A DNA stretch of 64,000 nucleotides from Mixophyes australis (GCA_036250195.1 JAVHZZ010000010.1:108428278-108492277), one strand, 5' to 3'. Positions 43,763-56,999 are shown, numbered from the stretch's first letter. Made by a program: numbers and translations. The notes: generated by a model not told the origin, from the sequence alone.

Positions 43763-46554
43763 CTTTAAAACGAAAAAAAATGAAGCCAATTCATAATATT
43801 GTGCATAATATGCAGATAACTTAAAATGACTAATTAACTATATATTATTATGGATATATTGATTCAGCTAGTGTCCACTGGCAAACGATGTGTAATTTGT
43901 ATGTTCTCCCCGTGTTAGCGTGGGTTTCATCTGGGTGCTTCGGTTCCCTCCCACACTCCAAAAACATACTGGTAGGTACATTGGCTGCTGGCAAAAAAAA
44001 CCTCTAATGTTTGTGTGTTTCACGTGGTAGAGACTTTATACTGTCAGCAACTGATGTGAATGATCAAATAATCTCTGCATTGTGAAATATGTTGGCACTA
44101 TATAATAACTAACAGCGTAATGTAGCCCCTGACCATCTGTGGGGCAGTGTAGGTGTAGACACCTAATACCGGCCACCCAGGTGTAGCTCAGCCCTTTCTA
44201 ACCCAGGCACAATGAGTAGTTCACTTCACTGATTCAGTCTCAGTTGTACCACGGTCAATCCTCTTGCCCTGATCTCACTAGAGGGTACCTCTTCCTCTTT
44301 AGCCGTTCCACACCCGGCCGACATTAATACTCATGCCTGGACTTTTTGTCACACTTGCTCCTCTAGGGAAGTCTCCAGCCCTCTTGTCTCACCAGCCGTT
44401 CACACCGACTTAGAGGAAACTTTCATTTCACATCGCTACTCTCAGCAGTTATACTGACTCCTCTCTCTGCATCTTGTTGGGTTTCAGAACCTATCTCTTG
44501 CAACTCAGGTTCTTGATCTCCCACACATCATTAGTTACAGTTGAGTCTCAGAGTGTCCCTCTCAGTAACCACACAACCACTATCCCTGATCCCTGCTATA
44601 CTGGAAGAGGATACCGGCTACATTCAAATGCTCCTGTCCTGCCACTATGCACTAGCCTGTCATACAGGTGGTTTCATTCATACCCCATCACTCAGGGGCA
44701 TCACACAGGTACATTCGTCCAAAAGACACATTAGATCTAGAAATGTAGAGAACTGCATGTGTAAATTGTATAAGTAAACATGTACAAAAATGCAAGACAT
44801 CTTTATTTTGTGTGTATCTTATAAGAAAAAAAAGAAAAAATGTGTTATAATATCTGACACACAACTCAGGCATAAGGCAGCATAGGTAGTGCCACAAGTA
44901 TGTACAGTATGTGGTGTCCCCATCAGGAAACATTAAGCATTGCTACATCAGAAAAATATAATTATTGCCCACTGGTAATAAAATAGCATGCCACTATAAT
45001 ATAATAAAAAAAATTCCCTAACATATAATCATTAATGATATTTGACCCACTAATTTATTTATAAAATAATTTGGCCCCCGTAAGATTAATTAATAATCAT
45101 TTTTGCCCCTCTAAACAGGAAATCATGATTACTCTCATAATTAAAACTTGTATTTTGTCTCCTCTTATGGTAGGAATGGCCAGAGAGATCTAACAACATG
45201 CTTTTTAATTTTGTTATATCACGGACGAGTCTGACTAAACCATCAGCAGGATAGGTGTTTTAGAATCAACACAAATTGCCAGAGATTGGATTTTGAAATG
45301 TCAAAATCGCAGGTTAATACATATGGTAACTTTGCACATACAATTGCAAGTAGTCAAATCAATTAAAAAAATCACAGCAGCTTGATACATTTACCCCCAG
45401 GTCTCTGTTATTGGTGAGTTTTTTACATCACTTGAATTGACTGTAGAGAAGCATTTCTCCACTGACAGACAATTATAATGTGCAGCGAGCTCTGATTCTT
45501 CTGCAGAGTTGCACGGATGCGCACGCGCCCATTTGTTTCACAGTCTAGGGACTCACCTACAGGAGATGCCTTGGCATTGACAGGTGAGATTATCCCAATA
45601 TAGCTACATTGGTTTAGGTATATGAGGTGCATACTAACACATAGTGATTTATATGTTTGCTTTAGAACATCGGACAACATTTTTTTTTTGTTCTCACATA
45701 CAATGGGGGTCTTAATTGTCCTGGCTGCACTTTTTCTAATTATTTCCTTCACTTCTACACATTTCATTAAATTAAAGAACCGAGCCTTCTTCATTTAAAC
45801 AGATTAAAGACTTTACACAAATGTTGCATATTCATATAATCTGAACAATTTTCTGGAGGGAGACACAGTTTGGTGCAAGTTTCAGATAGAGTAAACACAC
45901 AGAAAATCTGAGAAATGACATGGCTATAACAGGAAATGTACAGATGGGGGTTTATTTATTAAGACCCCCTCAGATATCTAGATTTTTTATCTCTGCCTAA
46001 ATAAAAACATAGAAAACCAGCCCACGAAACAAAATAAATAAAATGTTTTATTTTAATTCTAAATAATTTTTCCTGTGGGCACACCTAGCTACCGCCATCC
46101 TGAGATGGTGTTAGCAATCAGAGTAGTATTTGTACTGCTTGGGAGACCCCAAGCGATGGCCACCTGTCTGTAATAACCTTTACTGGCCAGGGCATTTAGC
46201 AAATAATTTGAACCCTTAAATTCTGCTATAAAAATCCCCTTTTTGCAGGATTTAGGGCTTATCTCCCTTTAATAAATAGACCAATTAGAGAGAAACTACA
46301 TCAGTATATGCATATACCCTGCATTAAACACCATTGTTTGTGAGTCTCTTTGTGGTTTTCAGGTTCAAAATAAACCTGAACAATTCATTCAAAGTAACAC
46401 ATTGATTTGAAAATAAAACTCTTCCATAATTACTCATCTTTATACTATGTAATATGTAGTTAATGGTGTCGTTCCTATAGAAGGTATTTTTTTTAATTAA
46501 ATTTTCAAATGGACGTCAGTTGGAGACCATCATTTGTTAATATATTTTTGTTAC
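43763..46554 (-). other. Intron 3 of V2R gene B
   Basis: This is non-coding. It contains a decayed dispersed repeat (43880-44112) and the LTR-like block at 44121-44940. Otherwise it is shared with intron 3 of gene A. Confidence 0.6.
44121..44940. mobile_element. LTR-like repeat, counterpart of 12000-12823
   Basis: It begins TGTAGCCCCTGACCATCTG on the + strand. It is kept in both arms, so it is older than the duplication. The classification is uncertain. Confidence 0.3.
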
Positions 46555-47367
46555 CTGATGTTTAATATAGTAGAATTTAGTTTCCATTTTTTGATGTTCG
46601 TTGTACAGAAATAAGTGCATAATATTTAGAGCACGAGCCATAACAGTGACTGCTAAATACACTCGCGGGAAAATCCCATAGTAGCTAAAATGGCGTAATC
46701 GTATAATCATCTCTTTTCCAGAGCATTTATGAAGACTTATATTATATATGGTGCCATAATTATAACACTCTGATTGGCCACTGAAGCAACAATTATGGTA
46801 TAATAAACAAATATGTTCAAGTAACTTATCTTTAGGGTAATTGTCAGGTATAATTTTCTTAAAGAATGTCAACATATCTGGTAATAGTATTTGGAAATTG
46901 TCAAGTACCAAACTACCATTAAATATATTGGCAAAAGAATCCATGAGAAACTTGTTATTTGCCCAAATAGGACTCAGGACTATGGTCCGGTCACTGAGAA
47001 CATTATACATTACTTCTAGACATCTCATGAAAGTCTGAGAAAATGTCCCACAAAGTATTATAACTTTAGCATTTGATTTGCTAATTATTTGAGCAGTCCT
47101 TTTATTTATCCAGTCTTTATGGTTGAGGCTCATTTTTATGGTGAAAGCAACACAGATGCCTCTTCTGGCCACATAATTTGTCAGAAGTTCAACTTCTATA
47201 TCTCCGCTGTCATCATTTGAGGCTAAAATACCAATCCACGTCCATCCAAAATATTCTAGAACTTTAGATAACATTGAATAAATAGTGCGATCATTTTGAA
47301 GAGTTCTGAAAAAAGTTGGATAAAAATGTCTGTCACCTAACGCAGAATGTCCTGCACCATAGCTGAT
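46555..47367 (-). CDS. V2R gene B exon 3, main ligand-binding exon
   Basis: This is an 813-bp exon, 271 codons, phase 0 to 0, with acceptor TAG|ATC at 47367 and donor CAG|GTAAC. It reads ISYGAGHSALGDRHFYPTFFRTL, so the family C contact segment has G where gene A has T. FGWTWIGILASNDDSGD follows. A cluster of changes lies around TFMRCLEVMYNVLSDRT (A: TFVKCLDEISDVLRDRT). It is fully open. Confidence 0.93.
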
Positions 47368-48604
47368 CTATAAGGAACAAATAAATACAATAAGTAAAAT
47401 ATATTTTACAATTTAAAGTCTAACTGGCTATTAAACTTTGCTAATATCTCCTTGGTTTTGTGAAGTGAATCACATATTGGGCCACAGTGACAATATTCAT
47501 TTCACAAAGATTTTGTTAAAAGTTCAAACAAAATATAATTTCAAAATGCATTTTATAGATTTAAACAACTTTATTATATATATTTAATTAATTTGTCATT
47601 ATATTTGACTTTTCATATATAACTTGCAGTTTTAGATCAATTATTTGAAAGACATTCTAATTAAAAAAGGACATTTAAATAATATAAACAAAAGAATTTG
47701 GTCTGTTAAGCAATACATGTGGAGATCTACGGTAGAGAGGAGTAAAAATTCCAGCATTAAAATTATTTAATATATTGTTATGTTTGACATTTTTATAGAA
47801 TTTGTTGTCTTAAAATAAAAATTTTAAACACAATTTTGATAAAAACAATAAACTTCAAAAGATAATTTTGTTTCGAATTTCAAAACATTTTATAACCCAC
47901 CCTTCAAAAATTAATTAGCCATCAATGAAACACTGAATGTTATATTAGCAACTTAAAATTTGTATTTTCTATACATCCTTGCACATCTGCCATTACATCA
48001 TTGACACTCTTTGTCTCCCACCAAGAAACCCCCCAAAACTTAACTCTTTCAGCCACGAGCCATCACTAAGGTAGTTCAAGAAAAGATAGAGGCAGGAGAG
48101 CAGTTCAAACAACTGTGAATTTATATTGAATATGTAGAAAACATCCAGAGTAACTGATGATCAGATACAGAGCAAACACAGCTTGCAACTGGTTAATAAG
48201 CACAGAATAATGTTTCTAGTAACGGTAGTCTCAAACACCTGTAGTAATTAGAGGTCTTCAGAGACATTGGCAATCTGTGGTACTTCAAACAGTATGATAA
48301 CAGTTCTGACAGTAGACAATATTACTTACAGATCCAATATTGGTAATGCAGTATAGCAAATATTTCTAATCACATTAAGGAAGCAAAAGTCCAAACGCAA
48401 GTGAGACAAACCCATACTCCCTCAGTGCAGTATCAGCAGGCACAGTGATGTAGAAAGATTTATGTCCTAGCCTAGATTTGTTATTAATTTGTATTTTACA
48501 CAAATGTAATCGCTGATTGCCACATGTGTGCAATTAACTATTGTGGTTTCTGATTGGTTTCTACTTGAATAAATAAAGTGGGATCACCCTCATTACACCA
48601 ATTT

Positions 48605-48645
48605 CCATCTGATGAAAGTGCAGTCTGCACAAAAACGTGTCAAGG
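48605..48645 (+). ncRNA. Degenerate hammerhead-ribozyme-like motif
   Basis: CCAT (stem I, one mismatch), CTGATGA (48609-48615), GTGCA-GTC-TGCAC (stem II), AAAAAC, GTGTC, AAGG. This is the counterpart of 7759-7799, with the same A in place of the essential G. Confidence 0.4.
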
Positions 48646-49821
48646 TTCTTTATCATCATGGAGCTGTAACATCTATTGAAACATCTAAGATAGTATTCAC
48701 AACTCAAAATTTGCTGCTATACTAGTTTTCAAGTAACTTAGGATCATCATCATCATCATTTATTTATATAGTGCCAGCAGATTCCGTAGTGCTTTACAAT
48801 TGGGAACAAACAGTAATAAAACAATACTGGGTAATACATACATATAGAGAGGTAAGAGGACCCTATTTGCAAGCTTATAATCTATGGATGCTCCTATGAT
48901 ATTAAAATTCGGACAGCAGACTCAGCATCAGAGTTATGTGACCGGGACTCTCACTATTTGAGTTACACTGTCGTGTACTCTACCCTCCGCAAGTTCAAAC
49001 CCTGTGCAGGAAGCTGTAACTTCTAAGCGTGGAATCATCGGTGAATAGCCGATAATTCGGTAAATTTAAACAGCGCTTGTCAGCAACTTTATGTGCAGAT
49101 TGCAACACTTTGTTTCCAGGAACTGAACTGTAGAAATATAACCTTTATGGCACTATTTTTGGCAAAGGAGTACCAAATAGGAACTGTATAACTCTTCAAA
49201 GCAGCAATTAATTATCATATATTAATTGCAAATTATCCAGTTTTTATTAGTTGATTACCAGTCATATTTGTGTGTTTTTATTGGATTTTTATTTATCATT
49301 TATAAATAAATATTTTATGTATAACTATAAAAGGGAATGCAAGTCTTTTTGATATTAATGTCAATTGACTATCTATTTAGTGCAGTCACAGTCTTTTTTT
49401 TCTTGGTACAATTTTTATTGGAATAATTCCACAATCCTATGTGACAGCAGCTGCTATTTTATTCGTTAGCGCTTATAGGGTTTTTTTGTCTAAGGTGCGT
49501 GTGTGGAGCACGGGGAATTTAATCCAAGTGACACTTAAACACCTGTAGATAATATTTCTTCTTTCCTAGCCAGCAGACAATTACTTCATATAAGCAGTTA
49601 TCTGTTCAAGCTGCAGTGCTCACAGAAGAATTCAAAGTAAGCTGGATGACAAAAAGCTGATATAAAATAGGAGTGCTGTTTGCCAAGGATCAGAGTCAGA
49701 TATGAAGCAGAAACTGGTAACTGAACAATCTCAAAAAATAGACTGTACAGGAGTCCAGAGTAACTTCTATCATTGACAAAGATTGCAAAGAACAGGAGGG
49801 GGAGGGGGGGTTAAACTCCAT

Positions 49822-49996
49822 GGGGTATATTAACTAAATGGCGGGTGTGAAAAAGTGGAGATGTTGCCTATAGCAACCAATCTGATTTTAGCATTCATTT
49901 ATTTAGTGCATTCTACAAAATGACAGCTTGAACCTGATTGGTTGCTATAGCCAACATCTCCACTTTTTCAAACCTGCAGTTTAGTAAATATACCCC
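49822..49996. mobile_element. Foldback MITE, second copy
   Basis: This is a 175-bp palindrome of the same family as 30801-30975, with GTGGAGATGTTGCCTATAGC in the left arm and its reverse in the right. It is absent from gene A. Confidence 0.78.
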
Positions 49997-50295
49997 CAAA
50001 AGTCCAAACAGGTCAGGAGAGACTCATATCCTAAATCAATGAGGCAGTTGTGCGAGGACTCATGTAGCTGATGAGGCAGTCCCAATAGCCTATCATCATG
50101 CTTATTATCCACTAACCCAAGAGACCCTTATTTGCTTGTGTTTAACACAAACCACGATTCTTGCCACAGGAGTTTTGATGTAATGACCCCACTACACCAG
50201 AGAATACAAACTATCCACAATCACATTGACAAGTCAAATATTCATTATTGCTAACATTATATTCAATTGTTTTAGAAAATTCATGTCTTGTTTAC

Positions 50296-50663
50296 CTGTG
50301 AATAACGATATGCTCCTAATAATTGGGCTATTGGTACAGTCGTCACTGAATGGTGATCTCCAATAAAACCAATCACCTTGCCTCGCTCTGTACAGGAATA
50401 ATTAGGCACCGTACGTCCTGGTCCAGATAATATCTGTAATACACTTTTTATTGCCTTATTCCCAGCATTACATGAGTCATATACATGATATCCAACTGTT
50501 ATATTAGGTAAAAGATAAGAATTGTTGTTAAGCTTCTCAATGGCAAACTGAAAAGTCAGTAGATTTTTGTAATATTGCGGTGAAGGTCTGTGAAAATAAA
50601 ATATGGTAAATTGTCCAATTATAAGTTTTTTGAAGTGGAAGCCCTTACGCATTGAAGTAGTAG
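50296..50663 (-). CDS. V2R gene B exon 2, N-terminal ligand-binding lobe
   Basis: This is a 368-bp exon in the same frame as gene A. The only usable acceptor is TTTTTTTTAG at 50664-50665, because the alternative CTTCAG of gene A is CTTCAA here. It reads RKGFHFKKLIIGQFTIFYFH..., LLTFQFAIEKLNNNSYLLPN, VGYHVYDSC, PNYSC and PIAQLLGAYRYSQ. The ATG at 50652 is internal to the exon and is not the start of the protein. Confidence 0.88.
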
Positions 50664-52795
50664 CTAAAAAAAATGAGTGGAAAAAAAATAAAAATATATG
50701 TATCCCTACTCTCAGGCACCCGAATCACAAAACACGATATCAACGAGGGCCAACATAATATAATATTTTTTCACAGAATAGAACCGATGATGAAAAATGG
50801 GCAATATGTTGAGAGCATCATAGTCCTTAATTTAAGGGCATTGAAAAGGATTTGTACACCTTGCTTCTCTGTAGGTTGCTGTAGAGTCCAGCCATACATT
50901 TTATCTGACCTTTATCAAGTGAGACTGAAGAGATAGTAACAGTAAATGTTAGACCTAGAGTGTTCCAAACAGGTGGCTGCCTAAGATGTAAATCTGGAAT
51001 GTCACCCACAAGCTAAAAACATAAATACATGGATAAAAAAGGGGATAAACATCATAAGGCGCTGCCTATACCATAACGAACAGGACATACATCACATAAG
51101 TCCAAAACATGGTCATGGAGTCCAATGAATAATGAGATAGTTCTTTATCTGATCCACACAATGGTGAAAAAATGGTCGATTTTGAGTTACATTGGTTTAT
51201 AATAAAATATATAATTTTTTCATTTAGATACCATTTCAACTCCTCAACCATGAAATAATTGATATATGTTTGTTTTTTAGTCAATATGCATGATCTTTTA
51301 ATTATATTCTTACATGAATGATTCTTTCTTCATAGATGTACAATCATCACAGTTTTTATTATAATTGATCTAAAAGCACTGAAGCAGCAAACTTTGTGAA
51401 AACCAATATTTGTATCATTCTCAAAACTTTTGGCCATGACTGTACGCTAAATCCCAGAAACGAGCGTATGTGCTTAGCTAAAGCAAGTTGAATCTTTAGG
51501 AGCTGCAGAAGCTTATGGATTCATCTGGCTGCGGATTAAAATTCTAAATGCGAGTTCTGTTGCCTCTTGCAATCATTGCTGAAATATGCCAAATTTAACT
51601 TTTGTGAAAGACAATTCTGAACTTTCAATATGCCATATAAATACTATCTGAACTTCTTATCAGTTGATCCACTAATATACTTTGAGAAATATTTAAATAG
51701 CATACAATCGATTATGACGTTGACCTGAATCTAGGATCGTTTGAAAACATTTGTTGCTATGCCCAAATTTAATATTATCTGATTACTAAAGCAATTCCTT
51801 TAATAACAATTTGTAGGTAATTCTGTTCCTACATATAATTCCTTACATACTAATGTTATAGATATCCTGAGTGTGCATGAATTTAGGAGTTATTAATTTT
51901 TATAAATGTCACCATTCCCATATTTGTAGTGAATAAAGTGACTGCTACAATTACACCAGCAGCGCTGATCACACATTCAGACAATACACTAAAACACGGA
52001 AATAAAAGTGCTATAATGGTTAATTTGGAGCATTCTGACCACTGGTAAAACCTTTTCAGCCAATATTCCAGCAGATTGTCATCAGTGCTACAGGGAAATT
52101 CCGGTGCTTCCAACATTTCCTATCTGTTTCTCTTTATTCTTTCTTTTTAAAAACTTCTTCGGCTTCATTCTTACCAATAGTTTATTTAAATTGTCAATAA
52201 AGTTTTTCTTTCCCCGGGATAGAGTGCTACGATGACCGTTTGCTGATGAATTTAGGGCTTTTGTGAACTCACTGATACTGTTTTCATCTTATGCTGCCTA
52301 AATGACTGAATAGTTTGTGCGACCATTTCTTGACATTTGTAACAAACGCACACAATGACGTTCCTGCGTACAATTAGATAGGTAACCGTACTATAGAAAC
52401 CAATTGTGTTTTGCAGCAGACAGTGTGTTGCAGTGAATATGTGAAATGCATGAGAATAACTAGGAGAAGATAACTTCAGCAATACTGCAGTATTGTTACA
52501 CAGCCATGTAACAAATACAATGCACACAGTGTTCTGCACTACTAATAGTGATAGAGAGTATTCTGAGCCGTGGGAGTCCAAAGGGGTGAATATTAATTCT
52601 TTTAGGACATTTGACAATGATTTTCCATTGGGCATTTTCTATGTGCCAAATTTTTGGCAAACTGGGATCTATGTGCATTTTAATTAGCCAGCAGAATAAG
52701 AAAATTGCACTTTACATGTTTATATAAAGTAAAATGTCAAATGTTTTTAAGCAATATGTGGAATAAATGATGTGACATTTATAAATATTACTTAC
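50664..52795 (-). other. Intron 1 of V2R gene B
   Basis: No exon is seen. It holds one arm of the repeat also found at 4626 and 6062 (here 51051-51350), a Tc1/mariner-like terminal fragment (51363-51448), and two short open frames of unclear meaning (51883-52116 and 52252-52635, - strand). Confidence 0.55.
51363..51448 (-). mobile_element. Tc1/mariner-like terminal fragment
   Basis: On the - strand: ACAGTCATGGCCAAAAGTTT, TGAGAATGATACAAATATTG, then AAGTTTGCTGC. This is the familiar outer end of a fish and amphibian Tc1-type element. No transposase or opposite end was found. Confidence 0.6.
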
Positions 52796-53043
52796 TTTAC
52801 ACACACCATTTGTTTGACTATTTCTTCTCGTGGAATTCCTGCCATATACTGATTCACAGTGAACACTCCTCCAATTATGATGTCTCCATCTTGAAAATAT
52901 TCATAGTCTTCATATGATTTTGTTAATTGCAAATGACATGCTGGTAATGGGTTCTGAGTACCTGATGTACAGGGTGTCACACACAGGATCATTAAATACA
53001 GCAGCACTATAAATAAATAAGTGACCACTGTAGTTGGTGCCAT
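52796..53043 (-). CDS. V2R gene B exon 1, signal peptide and N-terminus
   Basis: The start MAPTTVVTYLFIVLLYLMIL is a classic signal peptide, cleaved probably near CVTPCTSG. Then CHLQLTKSYEDYEYFQDGDI is followed by IIGGVFTVN, the V2R/CaSR hallmark opening of the flytrap domain. The ATG at 53043 was chosen because it directly starts the signal peptide; the frame stays open 46 codons further upstream. The strongest donor, AAA|GTAAGT, ends the exon at 52796 but leaves two bases, whereas exon 2 needs one. A weaker GTGTAAAG donor ending at 52803 would keep the frame. Confidence 0.85.
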
Positions 53044-55413
53044 TGTTCCAATAGAAAGTACAATGTATCCCAAAGTCACACAGATCATCAAACCACAAAT
53101 GTAACATTCAGAAGTGAAATGTGTCACACAGGACACTGAAACCCGATGCATCTGTCTGTTAGTGTAATGACGTTGGATCATCTCACTGCCTTTTATAAGA
53201 AATATCCTGAAGTTAGTGGCAGGTGTTTGACTATTCTGTCCTGCTCTTAAAATATACTACAGACACAGCAGATAAAGATGAAATATAAATACATGATTGT
53301 ATTTTTTCACACTTGTTGTTGTTAATAAGTTACTTTAGTACAGATAAATGTTCATTAAATCCCTGCAATGAATGTACTCTAAAAATGCAAAACCATCTGT
53401 TGTATGCACTTACTGTATATGTGACTTGTGGTATATTAAGAGGTGATGGAAATTGGAGAGGGGGTATCCCTACTTTGCATATGGATCGCTTACATTCAGT
53501 AATGGTACAGTGAGCTAGAAAGTACCTATAATTTTCAATGCAAAAAATCTTGGTAGCTGTCGGTGGAACCCAAAGTTATGGTGTCATTGTGCTAGGACTA
53601 AATTTTCAGAATGTCATTGTTCTGGCACTCCAAAAGCGGTGGTTTCAAATAGATCATACAGCATCTCTGACATAAAGATGTCCCCAAAACCAAATTCTGA
53701 AATCCCACTTGAGACCCTGACCCACAGTTTGCACTCTCTGATGCATTGTAAGTGATAAGAAGCAGACGTGAGTAAAGGAAGTTCATAAAAGTTCTATCAT
53801 AACATTTGTCTAAAATGTGTAAAAGTTGTTTCCTTTCTCCATAGATACATTGTATATAACAATATATAGTCAACATATTCCCTGGGCCTGGGGTGGCATC
53901 AATACTATTCTTACTCTTAGATATTATTAGCTTGTATGAATGAAGAATGAAGAGGTGTGAATGTATTATATGGTGACCTGACTGATCACAATCAGGGTCA
54001 GTGAGTGACACAATTGTTGGAGATATCATGGACCTGGATAACTTGATCAGAAGAGGTGCTCTATAACTACGCATTTCAGTGGTTACCCCCCCTCAAAGGG
54101 AATTAAGAAGACATGAAAAGGAAAAAAAGAGCAATGGAAAGGAGCCTTAAATCAACATGTATAAGATAAAAGACAAAAAGGTGCTTAATGAGATTGAGCT
54201 TAGAAGGTTTTTGTATTGTATGTGCTTAGTTGTGTCATGGGCTTGTAACCTCTTGGGGTCCTGTTTTTTTCCCCTTGCTGCCCCATCATTATGGCTAGTA
54301 CGGGTTTCTACATCTCCTGAGTTGTCTGAGGTTTCGCCATTATAATTAGTAGAACACTATGTTATAGTTCAGAGCTTATACACCTCTCTGGGAATCTATA
54401 TATTACTCCATCTAACACATTAGCCCTTTTGTGTGCTGGAGATGATTGTTTTTATGGAAGGATGTGTTAAGAATGTTTGGCCCCTCCTCTATTAAAAGTA
54501 AAGACATCTACATAGACAAGTCCTGTGTCTAGCGGATATGATTAGAGACAGGAATCTTCTAGTATGATTTTTGATCAAATTGACAAATTCCATCACAATA
54601 ATCATGAATGCTGTTAAATCAGTGTTTTCAAAATAATGTTCCTACCCAACTAGGTTCCTCTCTATCCAGAGAATTCTGTCTGTCTGGAATAATGTGAATG
54701 TGAGCTAGGGGAAGTTTAGTTCAGCTTTTGCTGTTTAATTTTGCAGTTCTATTGCTTTAAACTTCATAGAATAAAGAATGTCGATGATTATGCATGGAGC
54801 TCTCAGGAATAATTGAATAAGCTCCTGAAATAATGCTTTTCGTGTTTGCTTTCAATGTCCGTGACTTAAGTTACTGTATATTATACTGAACAAAACTTTT
54901 GTTTCAGTTTCATCTGTATTTTCTTCCCTACCCCTTAATCTTAGGATATTTTATCCAGAAAGAGAATTTCTTGGAGTGCCGCCTTTCTGACCTTTGTCCA
55001 CTTTTCATTGGTCGCTGCTCGTAGCCAAACTGGGCAGTGATTATAGTAATGGGAAGAACTGGAGGTAACTGAAAAAAGAGCAGAAGGGATAATCCCTAAA
55101 GAACAGTTTAGTAAATTTTACTTTCCTACTTGGATTAGGTACTGATAGTAATTAGGAACTGGAGAACAACGACTGTACTACTACTATTGTCACAGCTGTC
55201 ACTGATACTACTGTTATTATTGTTACTGCTATCATCACCACCACCATCGTTACCACAACGTCATCTACTACTGGTACTTCCACCTCCATTATTACTTATA
55301 CCATTACTACTCCTTGTAGTAATGTTATATTAGTGGTACTTTCTACTAATTCTGGAACCTATTTTGTTACTACTAATAATAAATAAATTGTACATCAAAA
55401 TATTCCATGTAAG
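53044..55413. other. Intergenic spacer between genes B and C
   Basis: This is 2.4 kb without a recognised gene. From about 54640 it is the 3' flank of gene C, with a low-complexity tract at 55165-55390. A clear TATA box for gene B was not found. Confidence 0.5.
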
Positions 55414-55419
55414 TTTATT
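55414..55419 (-). promoter_or_regulatory. Candidate polyadenylation signal, gene C
   Basis: AATAAA on the - strand, about 153 bases past the stop, at the conserved position. Confidence 0.5.
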
Positions 55420-55571
55420 ATTTGGCTTTATAAGAATAGCTTAGTCATAGCATTATTAAAGGATAGACCATACACTCAGCTTTTTTAATCCTTAACTCAC
55501 ACTAATTATATTAAATGATTATAAGGTAACGTTACTATAGCAAGAAATATATGCAGTTTTACTACAAAATA

Positions 55572-56479
55572 TCATGACTTTCTATCGTCAAGCAAATGCA
55601 ATTTTGTATTCATTTCAGGTCTACATAATATAACATAACATTTGGGGAAAAATATACAGCCTAAAAGTCCAGCGTTTGAGGTCAATATGGAAAAGATCTC
55701 CACAGCCACCATGTATTTCCCTTTGGTGCTCAGATAAGCCGGGATCATTGCAATCCAGACACTGCAGAACACCAGCATGCTGAAGGTGATGTATTTGGTC
55801 TCATTAAAACTGTCCGGTAATGTCCGGGCTATAAAGGCTGTAATAAAACTCACAGCTGCCAGAACCCCCATATAACCCAGGACAGAGTAGAAGCCAATAA
55901 CTGAGCCTTCATTACACTGAACGATGATCTGTCCCTGATAAGAGTGTGTGTCCAGCTCCTGGAAGGGGGGAGAGATAGATAACCAACTAACAGAGATCAT
56001 AACTTGGACAGATGAGCAGATAAAGACTACACAATTGGGCAGTTTCACTCCCATCCATTTCCTCCACACACTGCCGGGTTTGGTGGCTCTGAAAGCGATG
56101 CAAACCATGATAGTCTTGGCCAACACAGAGGAGACAGCTATGGAGAAGAGGATTCCAAAGGAGATCTGACGCAGCATGCAGGTTATATCCACAGGACGAC
56201 CGAGGAACAGGAACACACAGAGGAAGCTCAGCATGATGGAGACCAGGAGAAGGAAGCTGAGGTTCTTGTTATTAGCTTTTACAATAGGTGTATCCTGATG
56301 TGATATAAAAATTCCCAATATCAGCTGAGTTGTGAAACAGAAGAAAACTAAGACTGAAATAAATACTGCAGAGATCTCATCATTTGTGTAGGACAGAAAG
56401 TCTTCATATTTGGGAATGCACAAATCCCTCTTTTCATTCGGCCATTCATCATCCTGACATTTAAGGCAATTCTTAATGT
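55572..56479 (-). CDS. V2R gene C exon 6, seven-transmembrane exon
   Basis: This is a 908-bp exon with acceptor TTTTGCAG|AC at 56479. It begins DIKNCLKCQDDEW (S to I against A and B). TM1 reads FISVLVFFCFTTQLILG. FNETKYITF (A to T) precedes TM6. The C-terminus CYVILCRPEMNTKLHLL equals gene A. In the cytoplasmic loop AFRATKPGS it also agrees with A, while ISVSW agrees with B, so the three copies form a mosaic of shared changes. Confidence 0.95.
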
Positions 56480-56999
56480 CTGCAAAATGGCATAATTGAT
56501 AAAGACAAGTTATTGCACAGTTTTGGGCATATTTCAACAACGAAAACATAGCAGAACTTAAGAGTTTAGAGGGCAATTAAATAAAATATTCCCCCTAATT
56601 TTTATGTCTAAATATATTACAGGTCAATGCAATGCTTTATTTTTGGAAGTAAAATGCTTGAAATAGATATCATTGGAATAATATGAATCTTTAATAAGTG
56701 ATTATAAAATCGTATGTAGCTAAAGAGTTTCACAAAATGTAGTTTGATAATTTATGCATCACAACAATTATACAGTTCTCGATCCCCCAAAGCGTCAGGT
56801 TAAAGATAAAGTCAAAATACGCTACTTACTAATCAGTTATTTATCTAAAACATGTATTGTAAATCAACAATGTCAGTTTGTCAAACTGGCCAGTGCCACT
56901 CATATTTTTTTTAATTTAAAGAATGTCAGAACTTCCCCTTTACATTTTCTACAACCGTCCCTTGAATTATCCACTCACCTAGACTGTGGTAAAGGCATA

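Larger units (their letters stand above)
47368..50295 (-). other. Intron 2 of V2R gene B
   Basis: This is non-coding. It contains a hammerhead-like motif (48605-48645), an L2-type tail (about 48745-48885), a foldback MITE (49822-49996) and unique sequence shared with gene A. Confidence 0.65.
31925..51830 (-). repeat. Right arm of the inverted duplication (gene B arm)
   Basis: This is the reverse-complement counterpart of 1440-23790. Homology at the outer end is clear down to the stretch around 51700-51790, which matches about 1450-1560, and then breaks. At the inner end the match stops near 31925, while gene A and gene C still match each other for several hundred bases more. Confidence 0.8.
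32425..53043 (-). other. V2R gene B, gene model (exons 1-6)
   Basis: This is the only receptor with all six exons in the window, encoding roughly 890 residues. Exon order on the - strand: 53043-52796, 50663-50296, 47367-46555, 43762-43535, 39940-39817, 33332-32425. Every exon is open and exon lengths equal those of gene A. The one doubt is the exon 1/exon 2 junction, where the strongest donor would shift the frame. The gene spans 20.6 kb. Introns contain two L2 insertions (intron 4), and a TIR element, a solo LTR and a minisatellite (intron 5). Confidence 0.88.

Noticed and set aside
51883..52116. 77-codon frame on the - strand with one hydrophobic segment
   Set aside because: A single helix-like stretch with no recognisable motif in AT-rich intron DNA; treated as chance.
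52252..52635. 128-codon frame on the - strand with hydrophobic stretches, considered as a taste or V1R receptor fragment
   Set aside because: I could not align it to TM motifs of TAS2R or V1R. It has no counterpart in the duplicated arm and lies in intron 1 of gene B. A profile search would settle it.
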